Shown here: one piece after another, positions 35,852 through 46,900 of the stretch
How the letters are laid out: every line of letters begins with the position of its first letter
How positions within the stretch are numbered: position 1 is the first letter of the stretch
DNA from: Leptospira sp. B5-022
GTDB taxonomy: Bacteria > Spirochaetota > Leptospiria > Leptospirales > Leptospiraceae
Length of the DNA: 52,292 nucleotides
Reading direction: 5' to 3'
NCBI RefSeq assembly: GCF_000347035.1
Contig: NZ_ANIJ01000011.1
Span: 1 to 52,292 of the forward strand
Made by a program: the position numbers and the translations under genes
Notes under the pieces: generated by a model
What the model saw: the letters and a program-made list of their open reading frames with translations, nothing else
Told to the model about the DNA's origin: nothing
The model's database searches: none

Positions 35852-36529
35852 TCAAATTTTTCTATCGAAGGTAACAACTTCACATGAGTATAAATTTACT
35901 CTAAATTCAGTTTTAATATCGTGAGCTCTTATATTGTAAAATGGCTCCATTCTCCAAGAATCTGAATTCTCAATCCTATAATATTCTAAATACAAAAATG
36001 TCGCCATTAGGCTGTAATCTTTATACTTTTGTTTAGCATGGTTCTCCCAGAGCGTTAGAGCTTGTTCTTCAGTGCAGAATGTTTTTTTCGGAATCTCAAG
36101 TTCTCTAATTTTCCGATAGCATAAATATGCACTTGAAACGCCGTATTTCCCAATAATTAAATGAACAGCTAATGTTAAACTTTTAACCCCGCGTAAATAT
36201 TGACTGTATTTAAGTCCGATTCCTTTATTATAAAGACCTATACTAGTTAATTTGATATCAAAATTATTATCAGGGTATTGATTTGCTACCCACTCCCTTC
36301 CATTTTTAATAGCCTCATCTACTGAGAAATCTATCCCTTGATTCCTTTTCTCTAAATTTTTATCCCAAAATGAATAGCATTGATCCGAGTTAACTTCCAT
36401 ACCTTCGACCATTGCCGGCTGAACTTTTTCTAAGATTAAGGGAGGTAAATTGTAGTGTTCCTCGGGATAAATACCAATATTAAATAATATAAATATACTT
36501 AAGATGACACTTTTTTTAAATTTACCCAT
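35852..36529 (-). CDS. Hypothetical exported protein
   Basis: A 225-residue protein with a clear signal peptide (MGKFKKSVILSIFILFNIGIYPEEHY), so it is periplasmic or secreted. The mature part has three cysteines in separate places and a helical core (DEAIKNGREWVANQYPDNNFDIKL). No family is recognised. It lies outside the flanked metal module, in the opposite orientation, and has no obvious partner. Confidence 0.6.
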   Translation of the reverse strand: MGKFKKSVILSIFILFNIGIYPEEHYNLPPLILEKVQPAMVEGMEVNSDQCYSFWDKNLEKRNQGIDFSVDEAIKNGREWVANQYPDNNFDIKLTSIGLYNKGIGLKYSQYLRGVKSLTLAVHLIIGKYGVSSAYLCYRKIRELEIPKKTFCTEEQALTLWENHAKQKYKDYSLMATFLYLEYYRIENSDSWRMEPFYNIRAHDIKTEFRVNLYSCEVVTFDRKI

Positions 36530-36700
36530 TTACAAAATCCTTGTTTAGCATTTATATAGGTTTCTATATACAACTTTGTTCCGGGCTGACTTCCAAATGA
36601 GCTACATTTAATTTTCACTTAATCGGCCAGTGTTCGAAAGAGAATAAATAGCGATTATCGGAACTTGGATATTATATAATTAATATTAGAAATACATTAT

Positions 36701-36868
36701 TTATTTTTCGACTTTACTTTTATTTTCGAGGACTTTCTTGACAAGCGTTTTCTTTTTTCTTTTATCCTCAATTGAAGTTTCATCTGGAAATAAGTTCGCC
36801 CAATGAATATTGCAAACCCCCTTTTGGGCAAAAAGAATTGATATTAAATCATTAAGGTTACTAAGTGG
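36701..36868 (-). pseudogene. 3' fragment of an unidentified gene
   Basis: Within the 370-bp gap 36530-36899 the minus strand holds a frame of about 55 codons without a start codon. It reads ...LNDLISILFAQKGVCNIHWANLFPDETSIED followed by a lysine-rich tail and TAA at 36701-36703. An in-frame stop lies just upstream. The text looks like a real protein end, so this is probably a truncated gene left by rearrangement. Its family is unknown. Confidence 0.3.
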
Positions 36869-36899
36869 TCGTTATTAAATTCTTTAAGAGATTTTTTCG

Positions 36900-37901
36900 A
36901 TGAATCGTATTTGCTTCGTTCTACTTTTACTAACCATCACAGCATGTAAAAACAAAGAAGTACATTTGGGAGTTGAGCCATCTGAGGTTGTAGTAAGCAG
37001 CTTTCTGAGTGAAGGTGAAACAACCTATTCTGGTAACAAGCTTTTTGATGATTTTTTGGACCCTTGGTGTGAAGGAACTAATACCGAAGGAATTGGCGAA
37101 ACTATTACGCTAAATTTTCCTGATAAAAAAGTGATCGATAGCTTCCTAATTAAGAATGGATATGCCTACGGAAAACTTTTTTCTAATAACAATAGAGTAA
37201 AGGATATCGAAGTTGAAGAAGCTAATGGGAAAAAGTATAATTTTACCATCATTGATCAACCGGAAAGTTCTGTGATTCGGTTTCCGGAAAAGCTTGAAAC
37301 AGATAGATTGAAATTCATTATTCTTTCTGTATATAAAGGGAAAGCCAATGATACTTGCATTAGCGAGATTAGCATAAATAGCAATGAAATACTATCGGAT
37401 TCTTTCGATGAAAACGCAATCACGAAGAAAGAGGCTGACCTTAGGAAAGCAAAAGAGGAGTTAGAATATAAAAAAGAAACCGCTGGTAATGATATTGAGC
37501 TTACTTATACGAATGCGGATAGTCAGACGAAAACTGATTTTAGTTTAACTTTAGAAGGGATATCGGATGCAAGCAAAGTGTCTGGAAATGCCTCGATTAG
37601 CTTAGTGGAAGACAAAATATTTGTAGAGTATGCACATACTTGGCATTTATCCTGTGATAGCTGGACTCGATCGGATAAAACGATAAAAGTAAGATGCTCA
37701 GTCCGGGAAGATTTAGATCCCGGCTATGTTGAGCCAGGAAAGAAGGATGGAATATATAGAGATAAAAAAATTGGCTACAGATTTATAAATATTGATATGG
37801 CGAGTAAGACATGGGTGTTTGAAAGGGAAAATGGACAGGTTGAAAAATTGGGACAAGATCTAAAAATTATAAGTACAAATATCTTCGAATTCAATAATTA
37901 A
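36900..37901 (+). CDS. Lipoprotein with discoidin-like (NADase-type glycan-binding) domain
   Basis: A 333-residue protein with a signal peptide ending in LLTITAC, a lipobox. Residues about 30-155 match the discoidin-like module seen in Leptospira NADase-type proteins: FDDFLDPWCEGTNTEGIGETITLNF, IKNGYAYGKLFSNNNRVKDIEVE, then LKFIILSVYKGKANDTCISEIS, with two cysteines likely bridged. This fold binds glycans. The C-terminal half includes a charged helix and a beta-rich domain of unknown role. It should be surface- or periplasm-anchored. Confidence 0.75.
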   Translation: MNRICFVLLLLTITACKNKEVHLGVEPSEVVVSSFLSEGETTYSGNKLFDDFLDPWCEGTNTEGIGETITLNFPDKKVIDSFLIKNGYAYGKLFSNNNRVKDIEVEEANGKKYNFTIIDQPESSVIRFPEKLETDRLKFIILSVYKGKANDTCISEISINSNEILSDSFDENAITKKEADLRKAKEELEYKKETAGNDIELTYTNADSQTKTDFSLTLEGISDASKVSGNASISLVEDKIFVEYAHTWHLSCDSWTRSDKTIKVRCSVREDLDPGYVEPGKKDGIYRDKKIGYRFINIDMASKTWVFERENGQVEKLGQDLKIISTNIFEFNN

Positions 37902-37948
37902 AATCTCAAAGTATCACCGGACGTAATTAGTTTTTAGACAAAGAGTTC

Positions 37949-38842
37949 TCAAGTGTCTTGGTTGATTTTGAACCAATTTTCTATTGAAAGTCGACGTCCT
38001 TCCTTTATTGTTAGGCGTGTTATCTTAATTCTTTGATCGTTATTGATTTTCCTATGCATATTATTACTGGTTTTCTTCCCGTATCCTGACATTAATCTCT
38101 TAAAATGATACTTCGCTTTATTGCATTGCGAGCAGAGTGTTTGGCCGTTTTTGTAAGAGGTTTCACCTCCATCTTCCCACTCGACTATATGATCCGCCTC
38201 CATATGGAGACCTTTCTTCATTGCTTCTTCTTTTGTTATCCCACAAATTTGACAAGTGTAGAGGTCTCTTTCGAAAATAAGGCGACTTAGCGTGGGTGGA
38301 AAGCCGCGGGTATTGTATTTTCTATTATATTTTACATCATACAGAAGTTGATTTGAGTTCCATTCGGCGATATGTGCGTTTTGTTTGTTCGTGTTAACCT
38401 TTTCTAACCATTTGGTCTGCCTAAATTTGATTTTTACTCTTCGGTTCTCTTCTATTCGTGTCCAAGTTCCGTTTGATTTACGTCTTTGGAATTTAATAAA
38501 GAAATAAGATGTAGTTTCTTCGAAATCTAGCCTCTCGCGATATTTGAGTCTAAAGAATCCGTAATGATCTTTCAATACTTGATTAATGCAATAGCTTGGG
38601 TCGCGTAGGCTCAAGTAGTATTTCTCTGGATCTACTTTTCTCCCTTCAGTTTCAAACTCATGATAGATTGGCTTGTGCTTTACATATATTGGCCAATGCA
38701 TGCGAGGATGAGGATTATATATAATTGTACTATTTAGATTGAAATTTATGAATTTCATAAGTGTATTTCTGCTTAGAGAGTCGGCATTAATCTCATTTAA
38801 GATTTCTCGTTTCATGTTTTGTAAATATCTGGGAAGCCCCAT
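37949..38842 (-). CDS. HNH endonuclease
   Basis: A 297-residue protein. The C-terminal part contains an HNH core: CQICGITKEEAMKKGLHMEADHIVEWEDGGETSYKNGQTLCSQCNKAK, with two CxxC zinc pairs, the DH pair and Asn. The N-terminal 170 residues are basic and unassigned and probably bind DNA. It stands alone, 122 bp from the tyrosine recombinase gene on the same strand. It could be a homing-type or defence nuclease. Confidence 0.85.
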   Translation of the reverse strand: MGLPRYLQNMKREILNEINADSLSRNTLMKFINFNLNSTIIYNPHPRMHWPIYVKHKPIYHEFETEGRKVDPEKYYLSLRDPSYCINQVLKDHYGFFRLKYRERLDFEETTSYFFIKFQRRKSNGTWTRIEENRRVKIKFRQTKWLEKVNTNKQNAHIAEWNSNQLLYDVKYNRKYNTRGFPPTLSRLIFERDLYTCQICGITKEEAMKKGLHMEADHIVEWEDGGETSYKNGQTLCSQCNKAKYHFKRLMSGYGKKTSNNMHRKINNDQRIKITRLTIKEGRRLSIENWFKINQDT

Positions 38843-38964
38843 TGGTAGATCCTCCAGGGGAAAACTTAGTCCTGATTTTATAATTGATAAAGGAAGAAAT
38901 GTAAATTCATTATAGTAATAATGTTACTTTACGCCAGTCGAGAGAATCTATGAGCATTCCTTTT

Positions 38965-39873
38965 TTAAAGCATCGAAATTCCTAAGTCATATTGCGAATC
39001 TGTTTCGAATATTCCCATTTTTGCAATCGGTACTTTTTCGATTGGACTTGGTATTTCTGCTAAATGATGCGGACTTACATGTAGATAAATCAAGGTGCTG
39101 TGTATTGAAAGATGGCCGAGTAACTTTTGAATATAGAAGATGCTATAGCCATCTTCTAAAAGATGCGTTGCGAATGAATGTCTTAACGTATGCACGGTTG
39201 CGTTTTTGGTGATACCTGCTTCGCTTGCTATTATTTTAAATCTAGCCTGAATCCTTCTTAAACTCATAGAAAAGTTCTTGCCTTTTGACGAATAGAAGAG
39301 ATGGGAAATCGGACGATAACTTACGATATATTGTTGGAGTAAGAATGCGGCCTGGTCAGAAAGAATCGCATAGCGTTCGCAATTGTTCTTTCCTGCTTGT
39401 ATAAAGATTGATTTTCTTTCAAAGTCTATACAGTTGACTTTAAGCTTCTCTAACTCTCCTGATCTGATTCCAGAAGAATATATTAATGTATAGATTGCTT
39501 TTTCTCTAAGTGTAATGCAATGTTCCAAAAAACTGGCGATCTCAGTTCTGTTTAACACAGTTGCAATTTTTCTTCCTTTCGTCGGTATCGGAATTAGGTT
39601 CATCATATATTTTCTATTGGCAAAAGTATAAAATAGCAAAATTGCGCTATAGTACACGACTATAGATGATTCGGCTAACTTTGTTTTCCTTAAGTGAAGG
39701 AAGAAATTATATACGTGTGTCGGATTCATATCAAGGGGAGAGATCTTGAAATGCTGAGTGAAAATTGTCATGCAATCTGTGTAGGTTTTTATGGATTTAT
39801 CTGAATAGCCGTGAAGGATCATATCCGAGATCATTTTATCTTTTAATATTCCCATTTTGACATTGGGTGTCAC
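38965..39873 (-). CDS. Full-length tyrosine recombinase
   Basis: A 302-residue enzyme with both domains. The N-terminal SAM-like part is [25 protein letters not shown]. The catalytic residues are complete: Arg in [13 protein letters not shown], Lys in IQAGKNN, His/Arg in [15 protein letters not shown], His in [10 protein letters not shown], and Tyr in LIYLHVS. It resembles Xer/integron-like recombinases found with transposons. Its position 3.2 kb outside the right flanking repeat makes it a candidate for moving the metal module. Confidence 0.9.
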   Translation of the reverse strand: MTPNVKMGILKDKMISDMILHGYSDKSIKTYTDCMTIFTQHFKISPLDMNPTHVYNFFLHLRKTKLAESSIVVYYSAILLFYTFANRKYMMNLIPIPTKGRKIATVLNRTEIASFLEHCITLREKAIYTLIYSSGIRSGELEKLKVNCIDFERKSIFIQAGKNNCERYAILSDQAAFLLQQYIVSYRPISHLFYSSKGKNFSMSLRRIQARFKIIASEAGITKNATVHTLRHSFATHLLEDGYSIFYIQKLLGHLSIHSTLIYLHVSPHHLAEIPSPIEKVPIAKMGIFETDSQYDLGISML

Positions 39874-40023
39874 ATGCGGTCACCAAACATTTATTTGTTG
39901 TATGGATTGGGTTGATATATATCAAATACTCGCAGTTTTTATTTTTCTTTAGATAATTAAGGAATTTTAATAAATAATTGTTCTAAGATCTAAGTACGGA
40001 ATTGATTTGGTTAACTCTTCGAA

Positions 40024-40635
40024 ATGAAAAATAGTAAAAGCGCGGAAATAACGAAGAAGCAAAAGTATTTACTTTCTCTCCAAAAAGAATTGAGGTCGAT
40101 ACAACAAGAAATTCGATCATTGCCTCTTGTGCCATACCCTAAACCCATTTTTTATTCTTACGCTATTAAATGGACTATAAGAGACTTGAGACTTAAAAGA
40201 TATTCCGAAGTATATGAGTATATTTTAGAAAAACATGGCGAATTTACTCGAACTAAATCAATCAAAAAGGCGCGAGAGCTTAATCCTCCAAAGATCATGA
40301 TTTCGAATAAAGACTATATTAAACTTTTGGACAAATATCCGATGGCTTCACGTTGGTTTATTAAAGCGAAGGACAAATATAATAACAAAGTGCATATATT
40401 CAATAAGCAGGATCTTCTTGTCAAAGGGATATTTAAGCTTTTTGTAACTCATTCGCGTTCCATTAGTCCGAAGCTTGAAAAGCGTAAGGCGGAAATTAAA
40501 GACATTATTTACGGTAATTATAAAAATGCAGGATTACTGAATAAGTATTTGGGAATAAGCCGAACTTGGCGCGATGATCTTAGATATAAATTCGAGGCAA
40601 AGTATTTAGACAATATTGCGAAGGAAGGTTTATAA
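40024..40635 (+). CDS. Basic hypothetical protein
   Basis: A 203-residue, lysine-rich, helical protein with an N-terminal coiled-coil-like stretch (KKQKYLLSLQKELRSIQQEIRSL). The C-terminal NKYLGISRTWRDDLRYKFEAKYL could be an HTH. No family is recognised. It lies between the recombinase (divergent) and the Rhs gene. A DNA-binding role is possible from its charge. Confidence 0.55.
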   Translation: MKNSKSAEITKKQKYLLSLQKELRSIQQEIRSLPLVPYPKPIFYSYAIKWTIRDLRLKRYSEVYEYILEKHGEFTRTKSIKKARELNPPKIMISNKDYIKLLDKYPMASRWFIKAKDKYNNKVHIFNKQDLLVKGIFKLFVTHSRSISPKLEKRKAEIKDIIYGNYKNAGLLNKYLGISRTWRDDLRYKFEAKYLDNIAKEGL

Positions 40636-40918
40636 CTCTTTATATTAGTCCAGGTTGGATAAAATTAGTTTAAGATCATTTTTACCCTCAGAAGGTGGGG
40701 ACCACAGTCTTCCGGAAAAGTTCCCTGAGTAATAAATTTTTAATTTCGTTTTCAAACTTGTAGCAATCGTTTCAATTGGAAAATATTTGTTAATTCTTCA
40801 ATTCCTTTTGACATATTTGCCTTATGAATTCGCATTAGATACATTGATGAATCAGGTAACGTGCTTTTATTAAACGCTACTTAATTTTGGTTCATGTCCC
40901 TGTGGGGATGTTTTGGAT

Positions 40919-43900
40919 ATGCGACTAAATAAAAAAAATTCAGTTACCTTATTCGTTCTAATAGCCTCTTTCTTCTTTATTGCCTGGAATCCGTTACGCC
41001 CCATTCTGAACTATTTCGCGTCTGTGTTTTCCGGTGGAGAAACTAGCATTCCGCTTCCTCTCCCGAATATCCAAATTGGGATAACAGGAAAACCCAGTTT
41101 TTCTCTGAATATCCAAGTTCCTCCAGGAGCGGGAGATTTAGTTCCTTCGATTACGATCGATTATACGGCAAGTGGAACTCAGTCTATCTTGGGAAGCGGC
41201 TGGAATTTAGGAGGATTTCCGAGAATTTTAAAAAATCCTAATTTAGGGGTCCACTTTGGAGCAACCGATGGTTATAGCTCCAGTCTTTTAGGAGAATTGA
41301 TCGAGACAAGCACGAGCGGTGTGTACCGATCCAAGATGGAATCTTTCTATAAGATTAAATTAGATGGAAACGTTTGGGTTTTCCAAGATAAATCCGGAAT
41401 TACTTACGAATATGGGAGAAATGATACTAACGGTTCCGGATCAATCATCTTAATTAATGGGGCTGCTATTACTTCCTATTTAGATAAGGTTAGAGATTCT
41501 TTTGGAAATGGCTATGATATCATTTACAGTTCGGACACTACTATTTCTGATGAACCTCTTCCTCAAGAAATCAAATATGCTAGAGGGAATGGGAGAATAG
41601 TTTTTTCATATAAAGACCGCTCTAGTGGTTTTCGTGAACAGATCTTCTATCTTACGAAAGCTGCCTTTAGAAAGAAGCTTCTAGACAAAATAGAAGTGTA
41701 TGCTAAAGATTCGAGCGGTTCAGAACAGCTAATTGAAACTTACGATTTTAGCTATGACACTACCGATCGAGGGCCTATCTTATCTTCCTTCGAAAGGGAA
41801 AATTATAAACCAATCAATTTCTCTTATACAGAAAGAACGACTCAGGCTAATCTATTTAATTCGAACGGAAAGAATTATGATGTTTCCTTCCAAGCTATGA
41901 ATCCAAATGTTCAATCCAGCTGTGCAGCTACGCAGACAGCTTGTTTATGTACGGCTAGCGCAGCCTGTATGGCGGCGACTTTGGGATATGCTAGGATTTT
42001 ATGTGCACAAGGAATTGCTTCCTATCAAAATGTTTGCACTTACGGGGTAACTTCTACATTCGTTACTCCGGCAGATACGGATGGGGACGGTTCTCCGGAA
42101 TTGGTAAAAATTACAGGAAACATGACGAATCAAAAGTTCTCGGTTTCCAAGTTATCTGACTGGAACGCTTCTACTAGTAATCCAATTTCTACAAGCAATG
42201 CCACTGTTGGGGAACATATTGGAATTACAAGTATCGGAAAAATACTCCCAGGTGATTTTAATGGGGATGGAAAGAGTGATTTTCTCATTTTAAAGAATAA
42301 CGGCGAAGCCCTGAAAGTTTACTATGGGCCTGATTTCAGTTCAGAATCCTATTCAAATGTCACTGCACAAAGTCTGGGAGCTTCTTCTGCGAAACATTTT
42401 GTCCTTGATGTAAATGGGGATGGTAAGACCGATTTCATCCAGGCTGACAGTAATAATAATTTACTTGTATATACTTCTACTGGTTCTGGGTTTCAAAAAA
42501 TCCAAACATTAACTATTACTCCTTACGGAACGTCATTCCAACAATTTGTAGATTTGGACCGAAACGGAGTTCCGGATTTTGTAAGGATCAATGATTCCAC
42601 TTCTCAAGAGCTTATTGTAACATTTTTAGATTTGCAGAATGGGTTACTTAAAATAATAGAAACAAATAAAATTTCAAGAACCGATTTCGGTAACAAGGGT
42701 GACCAGTTCTTTTCAGACCTAAACGGAGACGGATATTTGGACTTTGCATTTTTCTCTATGCCAGGTAACCAAGGAAGTATCTCTTATTATCCATTTACGG
42801 GGAGAACTTTTTTAACAAATGGAGCGAGTCCTCTTCAAACTATCAACGTTAATGGAGCGTTTGCCAATAAAGAGTCTGGTTCAAGTTCCAATACGGTTTA
42901 TGTAGAGGCTGATCTTTCTGGAGATGGAGTGAAAGACAGAATATCTTATGATAATACCGACCTTTCCAACTCATTTTTTAATGTAGAAATTTATGACTCG
43001 ATGAATTCCAAATACCTAACTCCTTTCAAGGTAAATTGGAACCAAGATGTTTCTAAAGATTTGAATGGAGATGGTGCTTTAGATACTCTTAGAGCTGATG
43101 TAACGAGCATAGATCAGACTGATTCGAATGGCGTAGTAACAACTGTTACTACCTATAAGTTTATAGTTACGATTGGTAACGCAAGTTCTTATGAAGTAGC
43201 TATTGATTTAGATTCCTATATACCTTCCACTTCCAGTAGTGGGGATTCGAGTTCTATTTCTTATTTTAATTGGAGGAATCGAAAAGATTTCATAGATCTA
43301 AACGGAGATAACAAAGCTGATTTCTTAAGATATGATGCTGCGAACGGTGTTTTGGCGGTTTCTTATGCAAAATCGGATTCGAATGGGTATGTTACTTATT
43401 CTGCAAATGGAGACGATAGCTGGACTACGGGCGGATACTTCCTTTCGCTCGATACAAACTCTGATGGTAAGCCGGAGATTTTAGGATTAAAGGGTAATAA
43501 AGTAAATCTTCAGACTTCTGTTGCGAGTAGCGCTCCTGGAATATCGAGCATCGCTTACAGAAGTTTTCCTTATGAATCCAGTTTAGAATTGCATTATATT
43601 CGATTCAATCAAGCGATTCCAAGCGGGCTTCTTTCGAAGGTTGAAAATGGATCTTATTCCTCCCAGGGTAATGTAGAATTAAATTTAGAATATCAACTTT
43701 CGAAAAATCATCCGGGAGCAATTCAACCGAGCTTGTATAATTCTTCTTCTCCCCAATTTGTTCCATTTGGGGGAGCTGATTATCTAATCACCAGGTTAAC
43801 TCAAAAAACCGGGGATACTATTTTAAGTTCGGGAAGTTATTCATATTCGTTTGCCAGATTTTATCTAGGAGGTTTTCGAAATTCTACTTATATCGGTTTT

Positions 43901-46900
43901 CAAAAAATGACTCAGACCGATTCGATTCTGAATCAAACGATAGAGATAGAATACGATCCAAGTTTTATCGAGATGTCCGGGAGACCTACATATCAAAAGA
44001 TTAAAAAGAATGGTATTTTACTTTCTGAATCGACCTGGAGTTATAATAAATCGACTTCTGTTTTTGGCGGGACCTTGGTATTACCTGGAGATACCTCTGA
44101 GATAAAATACCAAGCAGGGAATGTTTTTTCTTCTTCATTAATTTCGAAAACCTATGATTCTTACGGAAATATTTTAAACAAAGTAACATCCATAAATGGA
44201 ACTATATTGTCAGAAAAGACAACATATCTAAATGACTGGAGCCAAAGTATTTTAGGAAAGCCGACTGAAATTCAGCTGTTTAAGGATGGAGAATTACTGT
44301 CTGATAAGAAGTTTAATTATTCCGTTCGATTAGTATCTGAAGTTCGAGAATTGGTTTCCGATGGAGTTTGGAAAAATCAATATATCCAGGCTTACGATGA
44401 ATATGGAAATCCAACGTCGACTCTTGATTCTAACGGAAATACAAATTCAATAGAATATGATTCTATAGTACATAAGTATCCAATCAAGATTTCCAATTCC
44501 CTCGGCCATATTACTTTAAAAGAATATAATTTAACCAATGGATTGGAAGTTTCTAGCACAAATTCTAATGGTGTTGTATCTAAAACCGAATATGATACTT
44601 TTGGAAGAGCAGTTTTAAGCTATCTTCCTGGGGAGTCGGAATGGTCCGAGAAGGTAGAATATGAAAATACAGGAGACTTAGAGAATAAGTTAGTACGAAA
44701 AACTTTCCGCAGAAGTAACGGCCAAAGTTGGCAGGAAGAATCTAACAATATAATTACAGGAATCACTAAAAAACGAAGCAGTTTAGTGAATGGCTATGTT
44801 CTTGTGGAAGAGACGTACAGTAATCCTCAAGGACAAACTGTAAAGAAAGTGGATTCTTATTTAGAAGGATCTAACCCGTTTTCTTGGACGAGTTTTACTT
44901 ATGATGCTGAAGGAAATATGATCCTTTCGGAAAGGAATGATGGATCTTCTACTTCAGTTTCGGTAGCAGGGTTGATTACCACAGTGAAAGAATCGAATAA
45001 CGGTAATGTTATTCGAGAAAACATTGAAGTAAAAAATTCTTTAGGGCAAACTGTGTCTTCTACACAACAAGGAAAGACCACTCAATATAAGTACACATCG
45101 AATGGTCAAATTTCTCAGATCATCGATCCTGAAAATGGGATTACTTACATCCAGAGTGATTTTTCTGGGAGAAAAACAAAAGTCATTAGCCCGGATTCGG
45201 GGACAACTCAATACATATACGATTCCAATTCAGGAAATCTTCAAGAACAAAGGTTAGCGAGCGGCTCGAAAATTCAATATTCTTACGATGTATTAGGTAG
45301 AGCTACGCATATAACAGGAATAGGTTCTCAAGGAGAAACAGTAGATCAAGTATATGAATATGATAGCCAGTCTGTAGCGAATGGAATTGGCCGCTTAACT
45401 AAAGTAACCGATCCTTTAGGAACTACTGAATTTGAGTATGATACCAGAGGTAACCAAACACTTCTTAAGAAACATCTTTCGGAAGAAGACTTAACCTTTA
45501 TCATTCAAAAGAAATATAATCTTCAAGGGCAAGTCGAAGAATTTACTTATCCGGAAGGAAGTATTGTTAAAAATCTCTATTCTGAAGCTGGTTACCTTTC
45601 TGCTGTAACTTTGACTCCGGGAGATGGTAGTGGTTCTGATTTTCCAGTAGTTCAATACGCCGGACCTACAATAGAAGATGGGCTTTTGAAGATTCAAAGG
45701 ATTTTGGGAAATGGAGTTAATACAAATATTTATTATAATCCAGTGAAGAAAAATCTGGTTCGTATCCAAACAAGTAAAGACTCAGATTCTTACCAAGATT
45801 TGAATTACAGTTATAACGATTATGGAAATTATTCTTCGATAACAGATAATAAAAATCCAGTTCGTTCTCAAAGTTTCTCTTATGATTCCATTGGTCGTCT
45901 TATTTCTGCTACAGGAGTTTATGGAGCAGAAGAATACCAATATTCGGATTCAGGTAGACTTCTTAAAAAAGGGAATTTGACTTATTCCTATTCAAATAGT
46001 TTACATAAAAATGCAGCTACCGATGTTTCAGGAGATAACCTTTCTTATCATTACGTTTACGATAATGCAGGAAACGTAATTAACAAAAATGATGAATCGT
46101 TTTCTTACAATCCGTTTCAAAAATTGAAACAAGTTGATACTGCAAGCGGGGAGACGATCAAATTTGATTACGATTTTTCAGGAACTCGTATTCGAAAAAC
46201 AAGAAGTAGTGATGGAACTAAGACGATTACATTGGGTGGAATTTATGAAGTTGTTTTAACTCCTGGAAAGTCTCCGCAGCATACGCTATATTTCAAAGGA
46301 AATTCTGGAGATTTAGTCGGTCAGTGGTCAAGACAGAACCCAGATCTAATTTCTTACGGAAATCAAGAACTCGTAGCTTCTTCGGGACTCGGATCTACTT
46401 GGAATACTTATCTCTGGCAATCTAAGGATATTGCTATTAGAGGAATTAAATATCTGCTTTTTGTTCCTGGAACGAATATCGCATTTTTATATGTTACAGT
46501 ATTTTTAGGTGTCGCGTTCGCGTTACTTTCATTTGGCGACGGACTTTGGAAATTAACGATCAAGTTTATTACACCTATTTTGATAATTTCCTTTTCAAAT
46601 TGTTCCATCGCTTTACCAGGAAGTAACGGTAATGCCCCTTGGACAATGGCTCCTTATATAGATTCAGGGACGACGGGCGTTGGAAGCCCTTACGAACCTG
46701 GCTCAGGGGCAGGAATGCCAATAACTGGATTTCTATTTCTTCATCCGGATCATTTGGGATCTATTGTTATGGCAACTGATGGGTCAGGAAATCGAGTCAC
46801 AGGAGGAGCGCAGTCTGGAGCATCTCATGTATCATATAAACCTTATGGAGAAATTCAAAGGGAAGATTCTTTTGGTCCAGATGCATTTAGATATAAATAT